This document shows positions 16,408 through 25,012 of a stretch of 34,257 bases of DNA, in pieces; the first letter of the stretch is position 1, and each line of letters begins with the position of its first letter. The translations under genes and the position numbers were made by a program. The stretch is taken from the NCBI GenBank assembly GCA_964402905.1, contig CAYODU010000004.1, positions 1 through 34,257 on the forward strand, read 5' to 3'. The DNA is from JABIDZ01 sp964402905 (GTDB lineage Archaea > Iainarchaeota > Iainarchaeia > Iainarchaeales > JAAZKV01). The notes beneath the pieces are model-generated. The model did no database searches and was not told the DNA's origin. It saw only the letters and a list, made by a program, of their open reading frames with translations.

Positions 16408-17288
16408 CTTCACACAATAGAAAATGGAAGGAAGCAAAGAAAGATGAACTTTCGTCTCTCTTGAAAGAATATCCTTTTGTTGCAATAGCAACTCTGAATC
16501 AATTACCTGCAAATATTTTATCTGTTTTAAGAAAGAGATTGCATGGCGAAGCAGAAATAAAAGTTTCTAAAACAAGAGTAGTAAGAAAAGCTTTTCAGGA
16601 CGCGGATGTTGACACAGCAAAGATTGATGGTTTGGTTGCAGAAAGTGTTGCAGTTATTTTTTCAAAGAAAAATCCTTTTGAATTATTTTCTTTTATTAAA
16701 AAGAATAAAGGAGAAACATCTGCAAAAGCCGGTGATATTGCGATATCAGATATAACAGTACAAGCAGGCGATACAGGTTTGCCTCCAGGACCAGCATTAT
16801 CAATTCTAAAAGGGGCTGGACTGAAAGTAACTGTTGCTGGACCAACTATTTCAATTGCACAAGATAAAGTAGTTGCAAAAAAAGGAGAAGAAATCTCGGC
16901 CGCAGTAGCTGATGTACTTGGAAAACTAAATATTAAACCAATGAAAGTAGGAATGAAAGTTCTTGGTGTTCTGGATAAAAAAGAAAATGATTTTTATTCA
17001 AGCGAAGCACTTGATGTTGATGAAGAAGAATTATTTGATAAATTTGTCTTAGCTTATCAACAAGCACTTAATTTATCTGTTAATGCTGAGTACTACAATG
17101 ATATAAGCACAGAAATAATTTTGATAAAAGCACAGAGAGAAGCAAAAGCAGTTAAAGAAACAGTTGACTCTGTTTCTCCAAAAGAAGAAGTTAAAGAAGA
17201 AGTTAAAGAAGAAGTAAAAGAAGAAGTAAAAGAAGAAGTAAAAGAAGAAGTAAAAGAAGAAAATAAAGAGGGAGAGAAAAAAGAGTAG
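16404..17288 (+). CDS. rpl10: Large ribosomal subunit protein L10 (P0)
   Basis: 294 residues. The rRNA-binding N-terminal domain (about 1-105) contains the KTRVVRKAF segment, followed by the archaeal/eukaryal insert (about 106-185; PPGPALSILKGAGL) and a helical spine that would hold L12 dimers. The tail (about 260-294) is a run of EEVK repeats from a 12-bp DNA repeat at about 17180-17262. Unlike many archaeal P0 proteins, it does not end in the L12-type ALFG peptide. It carries the stalk that recruits translation factors. It starts within the L1 stop codon. Confidence 0.96.
   Translation: MTSHNRKWKEAKKDELSSLLKEYPFVAIATLNQLPANILSVLRKRLHGEAEIKVSKTRVVRKAFQDADVDTAKIDGLVAESVAVIFSKKNPFELFSFIKKNKGETSAKAGDIAISDITVQAGDTGLPPGPALSILKGAGLKVTVAGPTISIAQDKVVAKKGEEISAAVADVLGKLNIKPMKVGMKVLGVLDKKENDFYSSEALDVDEEELFDKFVLAYQQALNLSVNAEYYNDISTEIILIKAQREAKAVKETVDSVSPKEEVKEEVKEEVKEEVKEEVKEEVKEENKEGEKKE
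17180..17262 (+). repeat. 12-bp tandem repeat in the L10 tail
   Basis: About seven copies of GAAGAAGTWAAA encode (K)EEVKEEVK. The first copies carry GTT and later ones GTA, which suggests stepwise slippage growth. Copy number is likely variable between strains. Confidence 0.85.
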
Positions 17289-17359
17289 TTCGCTAGAGTT
17301 AAGTAACTTTGGTACCACTACTAATATTATTTTAATATTATTTTTGTGAGGTGAAAAGG

Positions 17360-17653
17360 ATGGAATATGTATATGCAGCAATGTTGCTTCATTCAGCAAA
17401 GAAAGATGTCAATGAAGCTGGAGTAGAATCAATCCTAAAAACAGCAGGAATTGAATTCGATTCTGCAAGAGTAAAAGCTCTTGTTGCTTCAATAAAAAAC
17501 ATCAACATTGACGACGCTATTGCAAAAGCAGCGGTGGCACCAGCAGCAGCTAGTGCGGGACCAGCAAAAGAAGCAAAAGCAGAGGAACCAGAAGTTGATG
17601 CAAAGAAATCTGAAGAAGAAGCTGCAGCAGGCCTTGGAGCTCTTTTCGGGTAA
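17360..17653 (+). CDS. rpl12: Stalk ribosomal protein L12 (P1)
   Basis: 97 residues from the ATG at 17360, with GAGGTGA (17348-17354) as ribosome binding site. The helical dimerisation domain (MEYVYAAMLLHSAKKDVNEAG) is followed by an Ala-rich hinge and the acidic C-terminal tail ending in GLGALFG, the peptide that binds elongation factors and, in eukaryotes, the ribotoxin ricin. It closes the L1-L10-L12 unit. Confidence 0.96.
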   Translation: MEYVYAAMLLHSAKKDVNEAGVESILKTAGIEFDSARVKALVASIKNINIDDAIAKAAVAPAAASAGPAKEAKAEEPEVDAKKSEEEAAAGLGALFG

Positions 17654-17663
17654 ATTTATTTAA

Positions 17664-17712
17664 GTGAAAATGATTGTGCTTTTCAGCCATCATTTTCACG
17701 AAACTTTTTCTC
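17664..17712 (+). terminator. Terminator after L12
   Basis: GTGAAAATGAT (17664-17674) and ATCATTTTCAC (17689-17699) form a perfect 11-bp stem with a 14-nt loop, followed within five bases by a run of five T. It fits as the end of the ribosomal stalk operon. Confidence 0.65.
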
Positions 17713-17803
17713 TTGCCAAAAGACGGCAATTGCATTAAATAAGATTAGTCAATTGCAGTAAAAATTAATATTAAATTCTTTTCAGTGAAAAAATTCTGGC
17801 ATA

Positions 17804-17814
17804 GTTTATATATT
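17804..17814 (+). promoter_or_regulatory. TATA box of candidate structured RNA 1
   Basis: GTTTATATATT is centred about 26 nt before the predicted 5' end near 17835. No open reading frame follows in the right place, which supports an RNA gene. Confidence 0.5.
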
Positions 17815-17834
17815 ACAATGGAGCAGATATTATT

Positions 17835-17950
17835 GGAATTGAAAAGAGAGTTTAGTTCCGCGGTTGGGTGGAGAGACAAGTGCTCACCAACTGGAGAGGT
17901 GCCTCACGGCGTTATTATCGGTTCTCTCCACCCAGCTAATCTTTTTTTTT
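17835..17950 (+). ncRNA. Candidate structured non-coding RNA 1
   Basis: This is visibly GC-richer than its flanks. A perfect or wobble stem of 14 bp, 17863-17876 with 17923-17936 (core GGGTGGAGAGA / TCTCTCCACCC), encloses a loop of about 46 nt. Inside it CACC (17885-17888) can pair with GGTG (17898-17901), closed further by GTG/CAC. It is followed by a run of nine or ten T (17942-17950) and preceded by a TATA box. It lacks tRNA arms, the SRP S-domain motif, C/D boxes and an ACA box in place, so no known class is claimed. It lies in the 448-nt gap between L12 and the Lon-like protease; the rest of that gap holds the L12 terminator and a protease promoter region. Confidence 0.55.
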
Positions 17951-18101
17951 GAAGTATTATTATAGCTTTTTCTAATTGTTTTTACATGCCCCCTTATTTT
18001 TTCTTACACTTACTTGTTTTGGGATTCTTTTTGTTTGAAAGGATTATTTTTTTGATTGAAAAGATTAATAAATATCTTTAAAGTGTATATATTGTGCTTT
18101 T

Positions 18102-20648
18102 ATGAATAAAAGAATTCTTTTGAATTTTCTTGTTTTATTTTCCATGCTCTTGCTTGCAACAAATGCTTTTGCTATTCTTGACTCGGGGCAAATAAAAATT
18201 TTTGCAGTTACAGAAGATGAAAAAGGGATGGCTGCAGATTTATTTCTTTATAGTATTCCAGGAGATGGTGAAGTAGCTTTTATTACTTCAAATTCTCTTG
18301 TTGGAAAAGATACTCAAACAACCGGTAATATTGCACTTAAGATTGCGCAGAAAAAAACCGGCGTTGCAATAAATCAAAACAATTTTATTTTTGACATTAA
18401 AGCAAATGCTTCTGAGGTGGATGGCCCAAGTGCCGGGGCTGCAATGACTCTACTTGCATATTCGCTTTTATCAGAGAAAAAAATTCAGAGTGATATTGGT
18501 ATAACCGGAACAATTAATTCTGATGGTTCTGTGGGAATGGTTGGCGGAGTTTATGCAAAAGCACAAGCTGCTTCAGAAATAGGAATAAAATTACTTATGA
18601 TTCCAAAGGGAGAGGCGAGTCAAGTAATAAAAGAAACTGGAAAGGTAGTTTCAATAAATCTATTGGAATATGGTCCTGATAATTTGGGAATGAAAATTGT
18701 CGAAGTGGGTACGATTGATGAAGTATTAAAATTTGCATATTCAAGTATTGATTCGATAAAAGTTGATACCACAGTTACATCAAGTTATTTTGTTCCTGAA
18801 GCGATTCAATACAAGCCCGCACTAGAACCAATGAAGCAACTGTCAAAAAATTATATTGAAAGAGCGAAGAGTGCTATTAGCGATGCAAAAAAAGAGTTGG
18901 AGGTTACTACTCTTGATGATGCTACAAGAAGCACTTTTTATTCTAAAATAGGTGGAGCAGAGAGAGATATTGAATTAGCACAGATTTATCTTGACCAGAA
19001 CTACCTTTACTCTGCAGCAAATTATGCATTTAATTCGACTCTTACTGCTCTAACCATAAAAGAGATTTCAGCAAACCCGTCTTTGCTTGAAAAAGATTCT
19101 ACTATACTAAACTCAATGATAAGTTCACTAAGAGTTGATATTAAATCAACTGAAGAAAAAGCTGATTTTATTCCGTTTGATAAAATTGAATGGATTATTG
19201 GGGCACAGCAAAGAATTGCTTATGCAAAGAATGCTTTGAGCACTGCTGAGCAAGTTACTTTTTTACCCACTGATGATTCAGAAACCATAGAAGAAGGGCT
19301 AATTAAAAAAGTTTATGACTTTGTTTCTGCAGAAGCGTGGACTACTACTGCAAAAGATTTTATTATTGAAGCACAAAAAAGTAACCTAAAAAAACAACCA
19401 ATGTTCAAAGATGATTTTGTTTCGCAAGTAAAAACAAAAATTCTTTCTGTTGAACAGACACTGATTGATTCCAACATTCCTTCTGATATTGTCCGTGAAT
19501 CCCAAAGAAGAATTGATTCAGCAAAAATATCTTTTGATAACAATTTTTTCTTTGCAGCGCTTTATGATGCCTACTTTGCCGATTCTTTTGTACAAGCATA
19601 TGTAGAAAGAAAGGATTTGGATCCTACACAGCTTTTGGATGCAATGGAAAAAAAAGTTAGTGATTCTCATAATCTAAACTCTTTTTGGGCAAATGTTTAT
19701 CTTGACCATGCAAAGTTTTTTTTGCAGAATGCCATTTTTGAAAAATCAAGCGAAAGACAAAATAATATGGTAGCTAATCTTGAGACCGGTTATGACCTTG
19801 CAATATTGTCAAATTATATTGAATCTGCAAATGAGATCGTTGATAATTATCTTTCTAATAATCAATTACAGGATTATGTTTCTTCAAAACCAATAATTGA
19901 CATTCAATATACTAAAGTAGATTCAATTTCAAATTATCTTGTGATTTTATTAGTAGCTCTAATAATTTTGCTAGTTGCTTTGATTACTATTGGCATTAAA
20001 TCAAGAAAAAGAGTTTTTATTAACTATTCAAAAGCTGATAAATTAAATGCTTTACTTAATCGTCTTGATAAGGCTCTTTCACAGAAAAAGATTACTGATA
20101 CAGAATATTTTTTCATGAAGAAGAAGTATGAATCAGAATTTAGTCAAATGAAAAACTTTGCTTCCGAGAGATCAAAGATAACTCTTAATATTGATGAATC
20201 AAGAGCAAAATTAAGGGCTCTTGAGCGCGGAATGAAAGATTTGAAAAAGCATTATCGCGCAGGTTTGATTCTTCCGACAGATTATGAAAAGAGTTTGACT
20301 GAAGATGCACAAGAAATTGTTGAAATAAGAAAACAAATTTCTGATTACGAAAATGAATTAAAAAACAAACGTGGTTCTTTTAACCGACGCAAATCATTTT
20401 TGTATAGTTGTCCAAATGATTTTAAATCTTCTTTGGAAAAAAGTTCTCGTAAAAGAGCATCTAGTGCTAATAAACTTTCTTTTAGTGGAAAAGTAAGTAA
20501 ATCAAAAAAGCCCATTGGGGCAAGGCGTTTGCTTCATTCAAAAGATTCTAGTGTTAAAGGGACTAAAGAAATTGAAAAAGAACAAATTGCTGAAGAAAAA
20601 AGAGAAGAGCGGGAAAGAAAAAGATTAATTAAAAAGTCAAAAGAATAA
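18102..20648 (+). CDS. Membrane-anchored Lon-like (S16-type) serine protease without ATPase domain
   Basis: 848 residues. A signal peptide (1-24, ending NAFA) leads into a Lon-type proteolytic domain. Catalytic Ser is S110 in DGPSAGAAM and catalytic Lys is K153 in GGVYAKAQAA, with TGTINSDGSVGMVGG between them. Residues about 230-600 are helical. One membrane helix spans about 612-633 (YLVILLVALIILLVALITIGI), followed by a cytoplasmic coiled-coil region and a lysine/serine-rich tail ending with charged KEREERERKR-like sequence. There is no AAA+ module. This matches the archaeal COG1750 group. The protease domain should face outside, anchored by the late helix. It probably processes envelope proteins; its substrates are unknown. 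Confidence 0.88.
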   Translation: MNKRILLNFLVLFSMLLLATNAFAILDSGQIKIFAVTEDEKGMAADLFLYSIPGDGEVAFITSNSLVGKDTQTTGNIALKIAQKKTGVAINQNNFIFDIKANASEVDGPSAGAAMTLLAYSLLSEKKIQSDIGITGTINSDGSVGMVGGVYAKAQAASEIGIKLLMIPKGEASQVIKETGKVVSINLLEYGPDNLGMKIVEVGTIDEVLKFAYSSIDSIKVDTTVTSSYFVPEAIQYKPALEPMKQLSKNYIERAKSAISDAKKELEVTTLDDATRSTFYSKIGGAERDIELAQIYLDQNYLYSAANYAFNSTLTALTIKEISANPSLLEKDSTILNSMISSLRVDIKSTEEKADFIPFDKIEWIIGAQQRIAYAKNALSTAEQVTFLPTDDSETIEEGLIKKVYDFVSAEAWTTTAKDFIIEAQKSNLKKQPMFKDDFVSQVKTKILSVEQTLIDSNIPSDIVRESQRRIDSAKISFDNNFFFAALYDAYFADSFVQAYVERKDLDPTQLLDAMEKKVSDSHNLNSFWANVYLDHAKFFLQNAIFEKSSERQNNMVANLETGYDLAILSNYIESANEIVDNYLSNNQLQDYVSSKPIIDIQYTKVDSISNYLVILLVALIILLVALITIGIKSRKRVFINYSKADKLNALLNRLDKALSQKKITDTEYFFMKKKYESEFSQMKNFASERSKITLNIDESRAKLRALERGMKDLKKHYRAGLILPTDYEKSLTEDAQEIVEIRKQISDYENELKNKRGSFNRRKSFLYSCPNDFKSSLEKSSRKRASSANKLSFSGKVSKSKKPIGARRLLHSKDSSVKGTKEIEKEQIAEEKREERERKRLIKKSKE

Positions 20649-20689
20649 AAATAAGATATTGAGTGAACAAAAAATTATTTATATCGAAA

Positions 20690-23656
20690 TTATTCGTCTT
20701 GTTTGTTTTTCAGTTTCAATCCTATTACTGAACTGTTGTCTTTGTTTAGTGCCACGCCAATTATTTGTGTTGCTTTTCTTGTTATGGTATCATTGTGTGT
20801 TATTGCAATGAATTGGCTTTTCTCAGCAATCATTTCAATTAGGTTACCCATTTTCATTGAATTTTCTTTATCGAGTGCTGCATCCGCTTCATCAAATGCG
20901 TAGAATGGTGCGGGAGAATATAGTTGTATAGCAAACATAAATGCGAGTGCAGTCAAAGTTTTTTCTCCTCCGCTCATTGAATCCATATTTTGTAGTTTTA
21001 CTCCCTTTGTTTTTGCATCAATTATTAATCCACTTTCAAGAGGCTTTTCTGCATTTGACAGAGTTAGATTACCTTCTCCGTTAAAGAATTTGAAGAACAT
21101 ATTCTGGAAATTAGAGTTGACTTCGTTAAAGCACTCCATGAATACATTTGTTCTTTTAACATCAATTTTGTCTATCATATCAAGAACGGCAAGTCTTTCA
21201 TTAGCCAGTTTGTTTGATTTTTCTTGTATATCATCAACTTCTTTTTTTAGTTCATTGAAATTGTCAACTGCTTTCATATTAACTGCGCCGATATCACTAA
21301 GTCTTTTTTCCACGTGAACAATTCTCTCTTTTAATTCTTCAATTGTTTTTTCTCCAATGTGTTCTGCTCCCTCAAATTCTTTTTCTTCTTCTTTTAAATC
21401 GTTTTCTTTTACTTCAAGTCGGCTTTTCTCAATATTGAATTCGTTTATGCGAGCATCAATTTTTTTAAGTTTTATATTTTCGTTTATGATTTCTTTTTCA
21501 ATTTTCTCTATTTTTTTGTCAAGTTTATCTTTCTTTTCAATAAGTTCATTTTGTTTTTTCTTTGCTTTATCTATTTCTTTTTCAATTGATAGAACATCTT
21601 TTTCAATTTCTTCAAGCAAAGGCTTTTTCTCGTTTATATCTTTTTGATTTTTTTCTATCTCGTTTTCAAGTTCAGCATTTTCAAGTAGTGCTCCTTCTTT
21701 ATTTGAGAGGAAGGTGCTTTGTTCTACTCTTAACTTATTTATTTTTGATTCCAAAGAAGCATGGTTATGTAGCAGACTCTCTTGTTTTGTTGCTATGTTT
21801 GAGTACTCTTCAAAAATATTTTGTGCGCGCAAATCTTTTAGTTTTTCTTTTATCTTCTCTCTTTTTACAAGCATTTCTCTTAATTTTTCATCCATTTTCT
21901 TCTTTTTTTCAAGTTGCCCTGCAATGATGCGTTCATCTATCTCTTGTTTTAAAACACCACTTTTTCTTTTTATTTCAACTATCTTTTCTAAAACAGCTTT
22001 TTCTATTGCAATATCCGATTCAAGTCTGTTAATACTAAAAATCTTTTCCTTTATTTCTTCGGTAACGCGTCTTGCATTAGCAATTTTGTTCTCCCCTTCC
22101 CTCTCAATAACACGTTGTTTCTCAATAACATCCATTTTCTGTTGTATAATAAGCTTTTTTTTGCTTGATTCTAGGTTTGCATCACACACTGGGCACTTTG
22201 ATAAAGCTTTTTCCAGTTCTTTTATTGCTTTTTCTTCTTCCTCAATAATTGAGATGCATTTGCTTTTTACTTCCTGAATTTCTTCAAGTTTTCTTTCGGC
22301 TTTCTTTAATTCTGATTCTAAATTAAGCCCCTTTTGAAGAGACTCAATTTCTTTTTTCTTTTCAATTATCTCTTCTGCTTCACTTTCAAGTTCTTTTAGT
22401 TCTTCATCCAGTTCAGTTAATTTTTTTTCATTGAAAGCTTTTTGTTTTTCCCATTGTTTTACAAATACTTCTAGATCAAAAAATTCTTTTCTTTTTTCTT
22501 CAATTTCACGATTTGTTGCATCAAGCTCGTTTTCATTATGTACTATTTCATTATTTTTTGATTTAACAACTTTTTCAATTTCTTGTTTTTTATTTGAGAT
22601 AAAATCAATTTCTTTTTGTATTCCTAAAATTTCTTTTTCAATTTCTTTCATGCCTTGTGAGTTCTCTCCAAGTCTTTTACTTGCATTTTCTGCTTCATCT
22701 TTATTTGAAGAAATTTTTTTAAGATTTTTTTCAATTAGAATCTTTTTTAATTCAATTTTTTCTTTTTCCAGATTAAGTTTTGATTTCTTTTCTTCAAATT
22801 CTTTTCCTATTGTAGAATAAATTTCCTCAGAACCTTTGATTGCCTTTTTGTTTGCTTCCTTTGCTTCTTCTTTTGATTTTATTAGCTCTTCACTTGATAA
22901 AGAAACATTTTTTTCAATATCTTCTTTTTGTTTTTCAATTTCTTTTAATTCACTATCAATTTCAACAGTCCTTTTTTCGATTTTATAAAGTTCCTTTGAA
23001 ATTATTGTTGCTTTTATTTGCTTTCTCTCTTCTTCAAGTTCTTTGTATTCGCGTGCTGAATTCATCTCTTGTTCTAGTTCACTCAAAAAAGTGTTTCTCT
23101 CATTTAAAATTATTGTAGCCTCTTTTATTCTCAAATCAACTTTTTCCAGTTCTTTTATTGCTTCTTGTTTTTTCTGATCAAATTCACTTAACCCTGCAAT
23201 ATTATCAATTATTTCTCTTCGTTCTATGGCCGACATTTCAATTATTTTTGTTATATCTCCTTGGGTAACAATGTTGTGCCCGGAAATGTCTATCCCAAGT
23301 TCTATAAGAAGAGAATTAATTTCATTTAGAGTTGTTCTTTTTCCATCAAGGCGATAAACGCTTTTTCCTTGTTTATCAACCATTCTACTTACTTCAAATT
23401 CTTTTTCTCTTCCTTTTATTGTTAAATCAACTTTTGCGTAACCTTCTTTGCAAGTGTTATTTACTAAATCAGTTAGCTTTCCTGCTCGTAGTGTTTTAAG
23501 TGAAGTAATACCAAGAACAAAAAGAAGTGCATCCAAAACATTGCTTTTTCCGGAGCCGTTACTACCCACAATTGCTGTGAATCCTTTGCTTATTGGTATC
23601 TCAGCTTTTCTAAATGATTTAAAATTTTTTAGTGTCAGTTTTATTAGGCGAGTCAT
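20690..23656 (-). CDS. SMC-type chromosome ATPase with a central zinc-hook motif in place of the hinge
   Basis: 988 residues, shorter than usual SMC (about 1170). The N-terminal head has LKNFKSFRKAEI and Walker A GSNGSGKS (31-38), with the SMC-specific LGI and NNIxxQGD-like VTQGDITKI segments. The C-terminal head has IGAVNMKAVDNF, signature MSGGEK (894-899) and Walker B ending D922-E923 in FDEADAALD. All of these favour SMC over Rad50. Between the heads is coiled coil only. At its midpoint lies C488-P-V-C491, the Rad50-type zinc hook, and no 150-residue globular hinge is present. It would bind DNA and dimerise through zinc. It starts 9 nt after a membrane-protein gene, with GGTTGATT as ribosome binding site. 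Confidence 0.93.
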   Translation of the reverse strand: MTRLIKLTLKNFKSFRKAEIPISKGFTAIVGSNGSGKSNVLDALLFVLGITSLKTLRAGKLTDLVNNTCKEGYAKVDLTIKGREKEFEVSRMVDKQGKSVYRLDGKRTTLNEINSLLIELGIDISGHNIVTQGDITKIIEMSAIERREIIDNIAGLSEFDQKKQEAIKELEKVDLRIKEATIILNERNTFLSELEQEMNSAREYKELEEERKQIKATIISKELYKIEKRTVEIDSELKEIEKQKEDIEKNVSLSSEELIKSKEEAKEANKKAIKGSEEIYSTIGKEFEEKKSKLNLEKEKIELKKILIEKNLKKISSNKDEAENASKRLGENSQGMKEIEKEILGIQKEIDFISNKKQEIEKVVKSKNNEIVHNENELDATNREIEEKRKEFFDLEVFVKQWEKQKAFNEKKLTELDEELKELESEAEEIIEKKKEIESLQKGLNLESELKKAERKLEEIQEVKSKCISIIEEEEKAIKELEKALSKCPVCDANLESSKKKLIIQQKMDVIEKQRVIEREGENKIANARRVTEEIKEKIFSINRLESDIAIEKAVLEKIVEIKRKSGVLKQEIDERIIAGQLEKKKKMDEKLREMLVKREKIKEKLKDLRAQNIFEEYSNIATKQESLLHNHASLESKINKLRVEQSTFLSNKEGALLENAELENEIEKNQKDINEKKPLLEEIEKDVLSIEKEIDKAKKKQNELIEKKDKLDKKIEKIEKEIINENIKLKKIDARINEFNIEKSRLEVKENDLKEEEKEFEGAEHIGEKTIEELKERIVHVEKRLSDIGAVNMKAVDNFNELKKEVDDIQEKSNKLANERLAVLDMIDKIDVKRTNVFMECFNEVNSNFQNMFFKFFNGEGNLTLSNAEKPLESGLIIDAKTKGVKLQNMDSMSGGEKTLTALAFMFAIQLYSPAPFYAFDEADAALDKENSMKMGNLIEMIAEKSQFIAITHNDTITRKATQIIGVALNKDNSSVIGLKLKNKQDE

Positions 23657-23665
23657 TTAATCAAC

Positions 23666-24448
23666 CTACTTGAAATAATAATAAGAAACCGCTAAACCAA
23701 AGAAAGTGGTTGCAATAACATCTCCTAATAAGTCGAATATAATTTCTATATCCACCAGTACTCCGATATATGAAATCCAGTTCCACAAAATGTATGTTAT
23801 TATTAGCACGACTATTATTAATACAAGGTTAGAGATAAATTTTTTTTGACTGAAATCCCAGCTTTTTTGAAATGCTTTTTTAACATTGTTGTCAACAAAA
23901 GCTGGTAATACAAATGCTAATCTAACTAGCAAAATTAATCCGACTACGAAAATAATGATTGGTAACAAAATCAAAAGTAAAAAATCTGTTACTGCAACTA
24001 CTGCAACAAAATCACTTACTATGCCGAAAATAGTTGCTACAACATACCATAAAATAAATAGTAGAAAAGAAACTACTAAAACAAATATTGTAAGTCCAAG
24101 ACTTTTTTTCCATTCTAGAACAGATTCATTAATTGCTTGAACAAATTTTTTTCCGTTAGCTACTCTTGCCATTGATAAAAGCGCTATAATACTTAAAAGT
24201 AAAACAAATATTCCGCATAAAAGCATTGCAATTGTTTCAAGTGGATAATTGGTTAAGAACACTGATAGTATATCTGTTCCAGCAAATGCTTCACTGTATA
24301 AAACAAAATCAGTTATGGGTCTTTCAAGAACCCATGTTGTAAGATTTGATAATAAATAAACAACTAGTGCCACGACAATCATTGGCAAAAAAATAACCGG
24401 TTTAAAAATCATCGTTTTAACTGTTTTTTCAAGCGAAACAAAAACCAT
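23666..24448 (-). CDS. Polytopic membrane protein co-transcribed with the SMC-like gene
   Basis: 260 residues from the ATG at 24448, chosen because GGTGATTG lies just upstream; a GTG further up adds seven. About six membrane helices are visible (around 15-35, 65-90, 115-145, 155-185, 205-225 and 235-255). The loop ANGKKFVQAINESVLEWKKS and the later FVDNNVKKAFQKSWDFSQKK repeat a pattern, suggesting an internal duplication of a helix-loop unit found in archaeal DUF-type membrane proteins. Function is unknown. It ends 9 nt before the SMC-like start. Confidence 0.8.
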   Translation of the reverse strand: MVFVSLEKTVKTMIFKPVIFLPMIVVALVVYLLSNLTTWVLERPITDFVLYSEAFAGTDILSVFLTNYPLETIAMLLCGIFVLLLSIIALLSMARVANGKKFVQAINESVLEWKKSLGLTIFVLVVSFLLFILWYVVATIFGIVSDFVAVVAVTDFLLLILLPIIIFVVGLILLVRLAFVLPAFVDNNVKKAFQKSWDFSQKKFISNLVLIIVVLIITYILWNWISYIGVLVDIEIIFDLLGDVIATTFFGLAVSYYYFK

Positions 24449-24534
24449 TTCAATCACCAACACAAACAAAAAAGGCTTATTAAAAACCTGCTAATATTAA
24501 GTAAAAGACATTTAAATTACTTTCTGAACTTTCC

Positions 24535-24580
24535 GCCTTATAAAGCCCTATTTATTTTATTGAAAAAGGGCTTTTTTGAT
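24535..24580. promoter_or_regulatory. Divergent intergenic element with inverted GGGCTTT repeats
   Basis: AAAGCCC (24542-24548) and GGGCTTT (24568-24574) are inverted copies. The minus-strand copy reads GGGCTTTATAAGG, a TATA-type promoter pointing to the membrane/SMC operon. The layout mirrors the tbp upstream region. Confidence 0.4.
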
Positions 24581-24620
24581 TACTCTGTCTTTTTTGCTTC
24601 TCTTGGAAAGCCTTTAAAGA

Positions 24621-24633
24621 AGCTTTTAAAAGC
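24621..24633 (+). promoter_or_regulatory. TATA box of L44e
   Basis: GCTTTTAAAAGCT is a palindromic TATA element. Transcription would start near 24653, just before the GGTGAG ribosome binding site at 24658-24663. Confidence 0.5.
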
Positions 24634-24666
24634 TTTGCATCCCCTTTTTTTATAACTGGTGAGATA

Positions 24667-24945
24667 ATGAAATTTCCAAAAGAAAAGAAACTTTACTGTA
24701 AAAAGTGCAAAAAACATACTAAGCACAAGCTAAAAGAATTCAAATCTGGTAAAGGTAGAACACTTGCACAAGGGAATGTAAGACACGAAAAGAATACTGC
24801 CCATGGTTACGGCGGAAGATACAAGTACGTTGCAACAGTAAAAAAACAGAATAAAAAGCCTGTTTTTGTTGGTGAATGTACTATATGCAAGCAAAAATGC
24901 GAGTACTCACTTGGAAAAAGAATGAAGAAAGTAACTCAAGAATAA
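24667..24945 (+). CDS. rpl44e: Large ribosomal subunit protein L44e
   Basis: 92 residues. Two zinc-knuckle pairs are present: CKKC near residues 11-14 and the CTICKQKC segment near 72-77. The conserved basic stretch GKGRTLAQGNVRHEKNTAHGYGG lies between them. It sits near the E site of the large subunit. GGTGAG is 4-8 nt before the ATG. In many archaea S27e follows directly; here the next gene is an unrelated winged-helix protein. Confidence 0.95.
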   Translation: MKFPKEKKLYCKKCKKHTKHKLKEFKSGKGRTLAQGNVRHEKNTAHGYGGRYKYVATVKKQNKKPVFVGECTICKQKCEYSLGKRMKKVTQE

Positions 24946-25012
24946 TTTATTTAAAAAGAAATATTTTTTGTTTTAAGCTAGTTTTTTAATCATTCTTTAA
25001 CATTCTAACTTT

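Noticed and set aside
17180..17262. Tandem repeats as a CRISPR array
   Set aside because: Units are 12 bp, contiguous, without spacers, and code for EEVK repeats inside L10.
17726..17756. GCAATTG/CAATTGC inverted repeat after L12
   Set aside because: A 7-bp palindromic stem with a 17-nt AT-rich loop and no T-run; it may be chance in AT-rich sequence.
17835..17950. SRP RNA, RNase P RNA or a split tRNA
   Set aside because: None of the conserved SRP S-domain, RNase P core or tRNA arm sequences can be found.
21714..22277. A 187-codon plus-strand frame
   Set aside because: It is the reverse of the SMC-like coiled coil; its Phe/Ser-rich composition is a by-product of Glu/Lys-rich coding on the other strand.
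20690..23656. Calling the SMC-like protein Rad50
   Set aside because: Despite the CPVC hook, both head sequences carry SMC-type motifs, and no Mre11 gene is adjacent.
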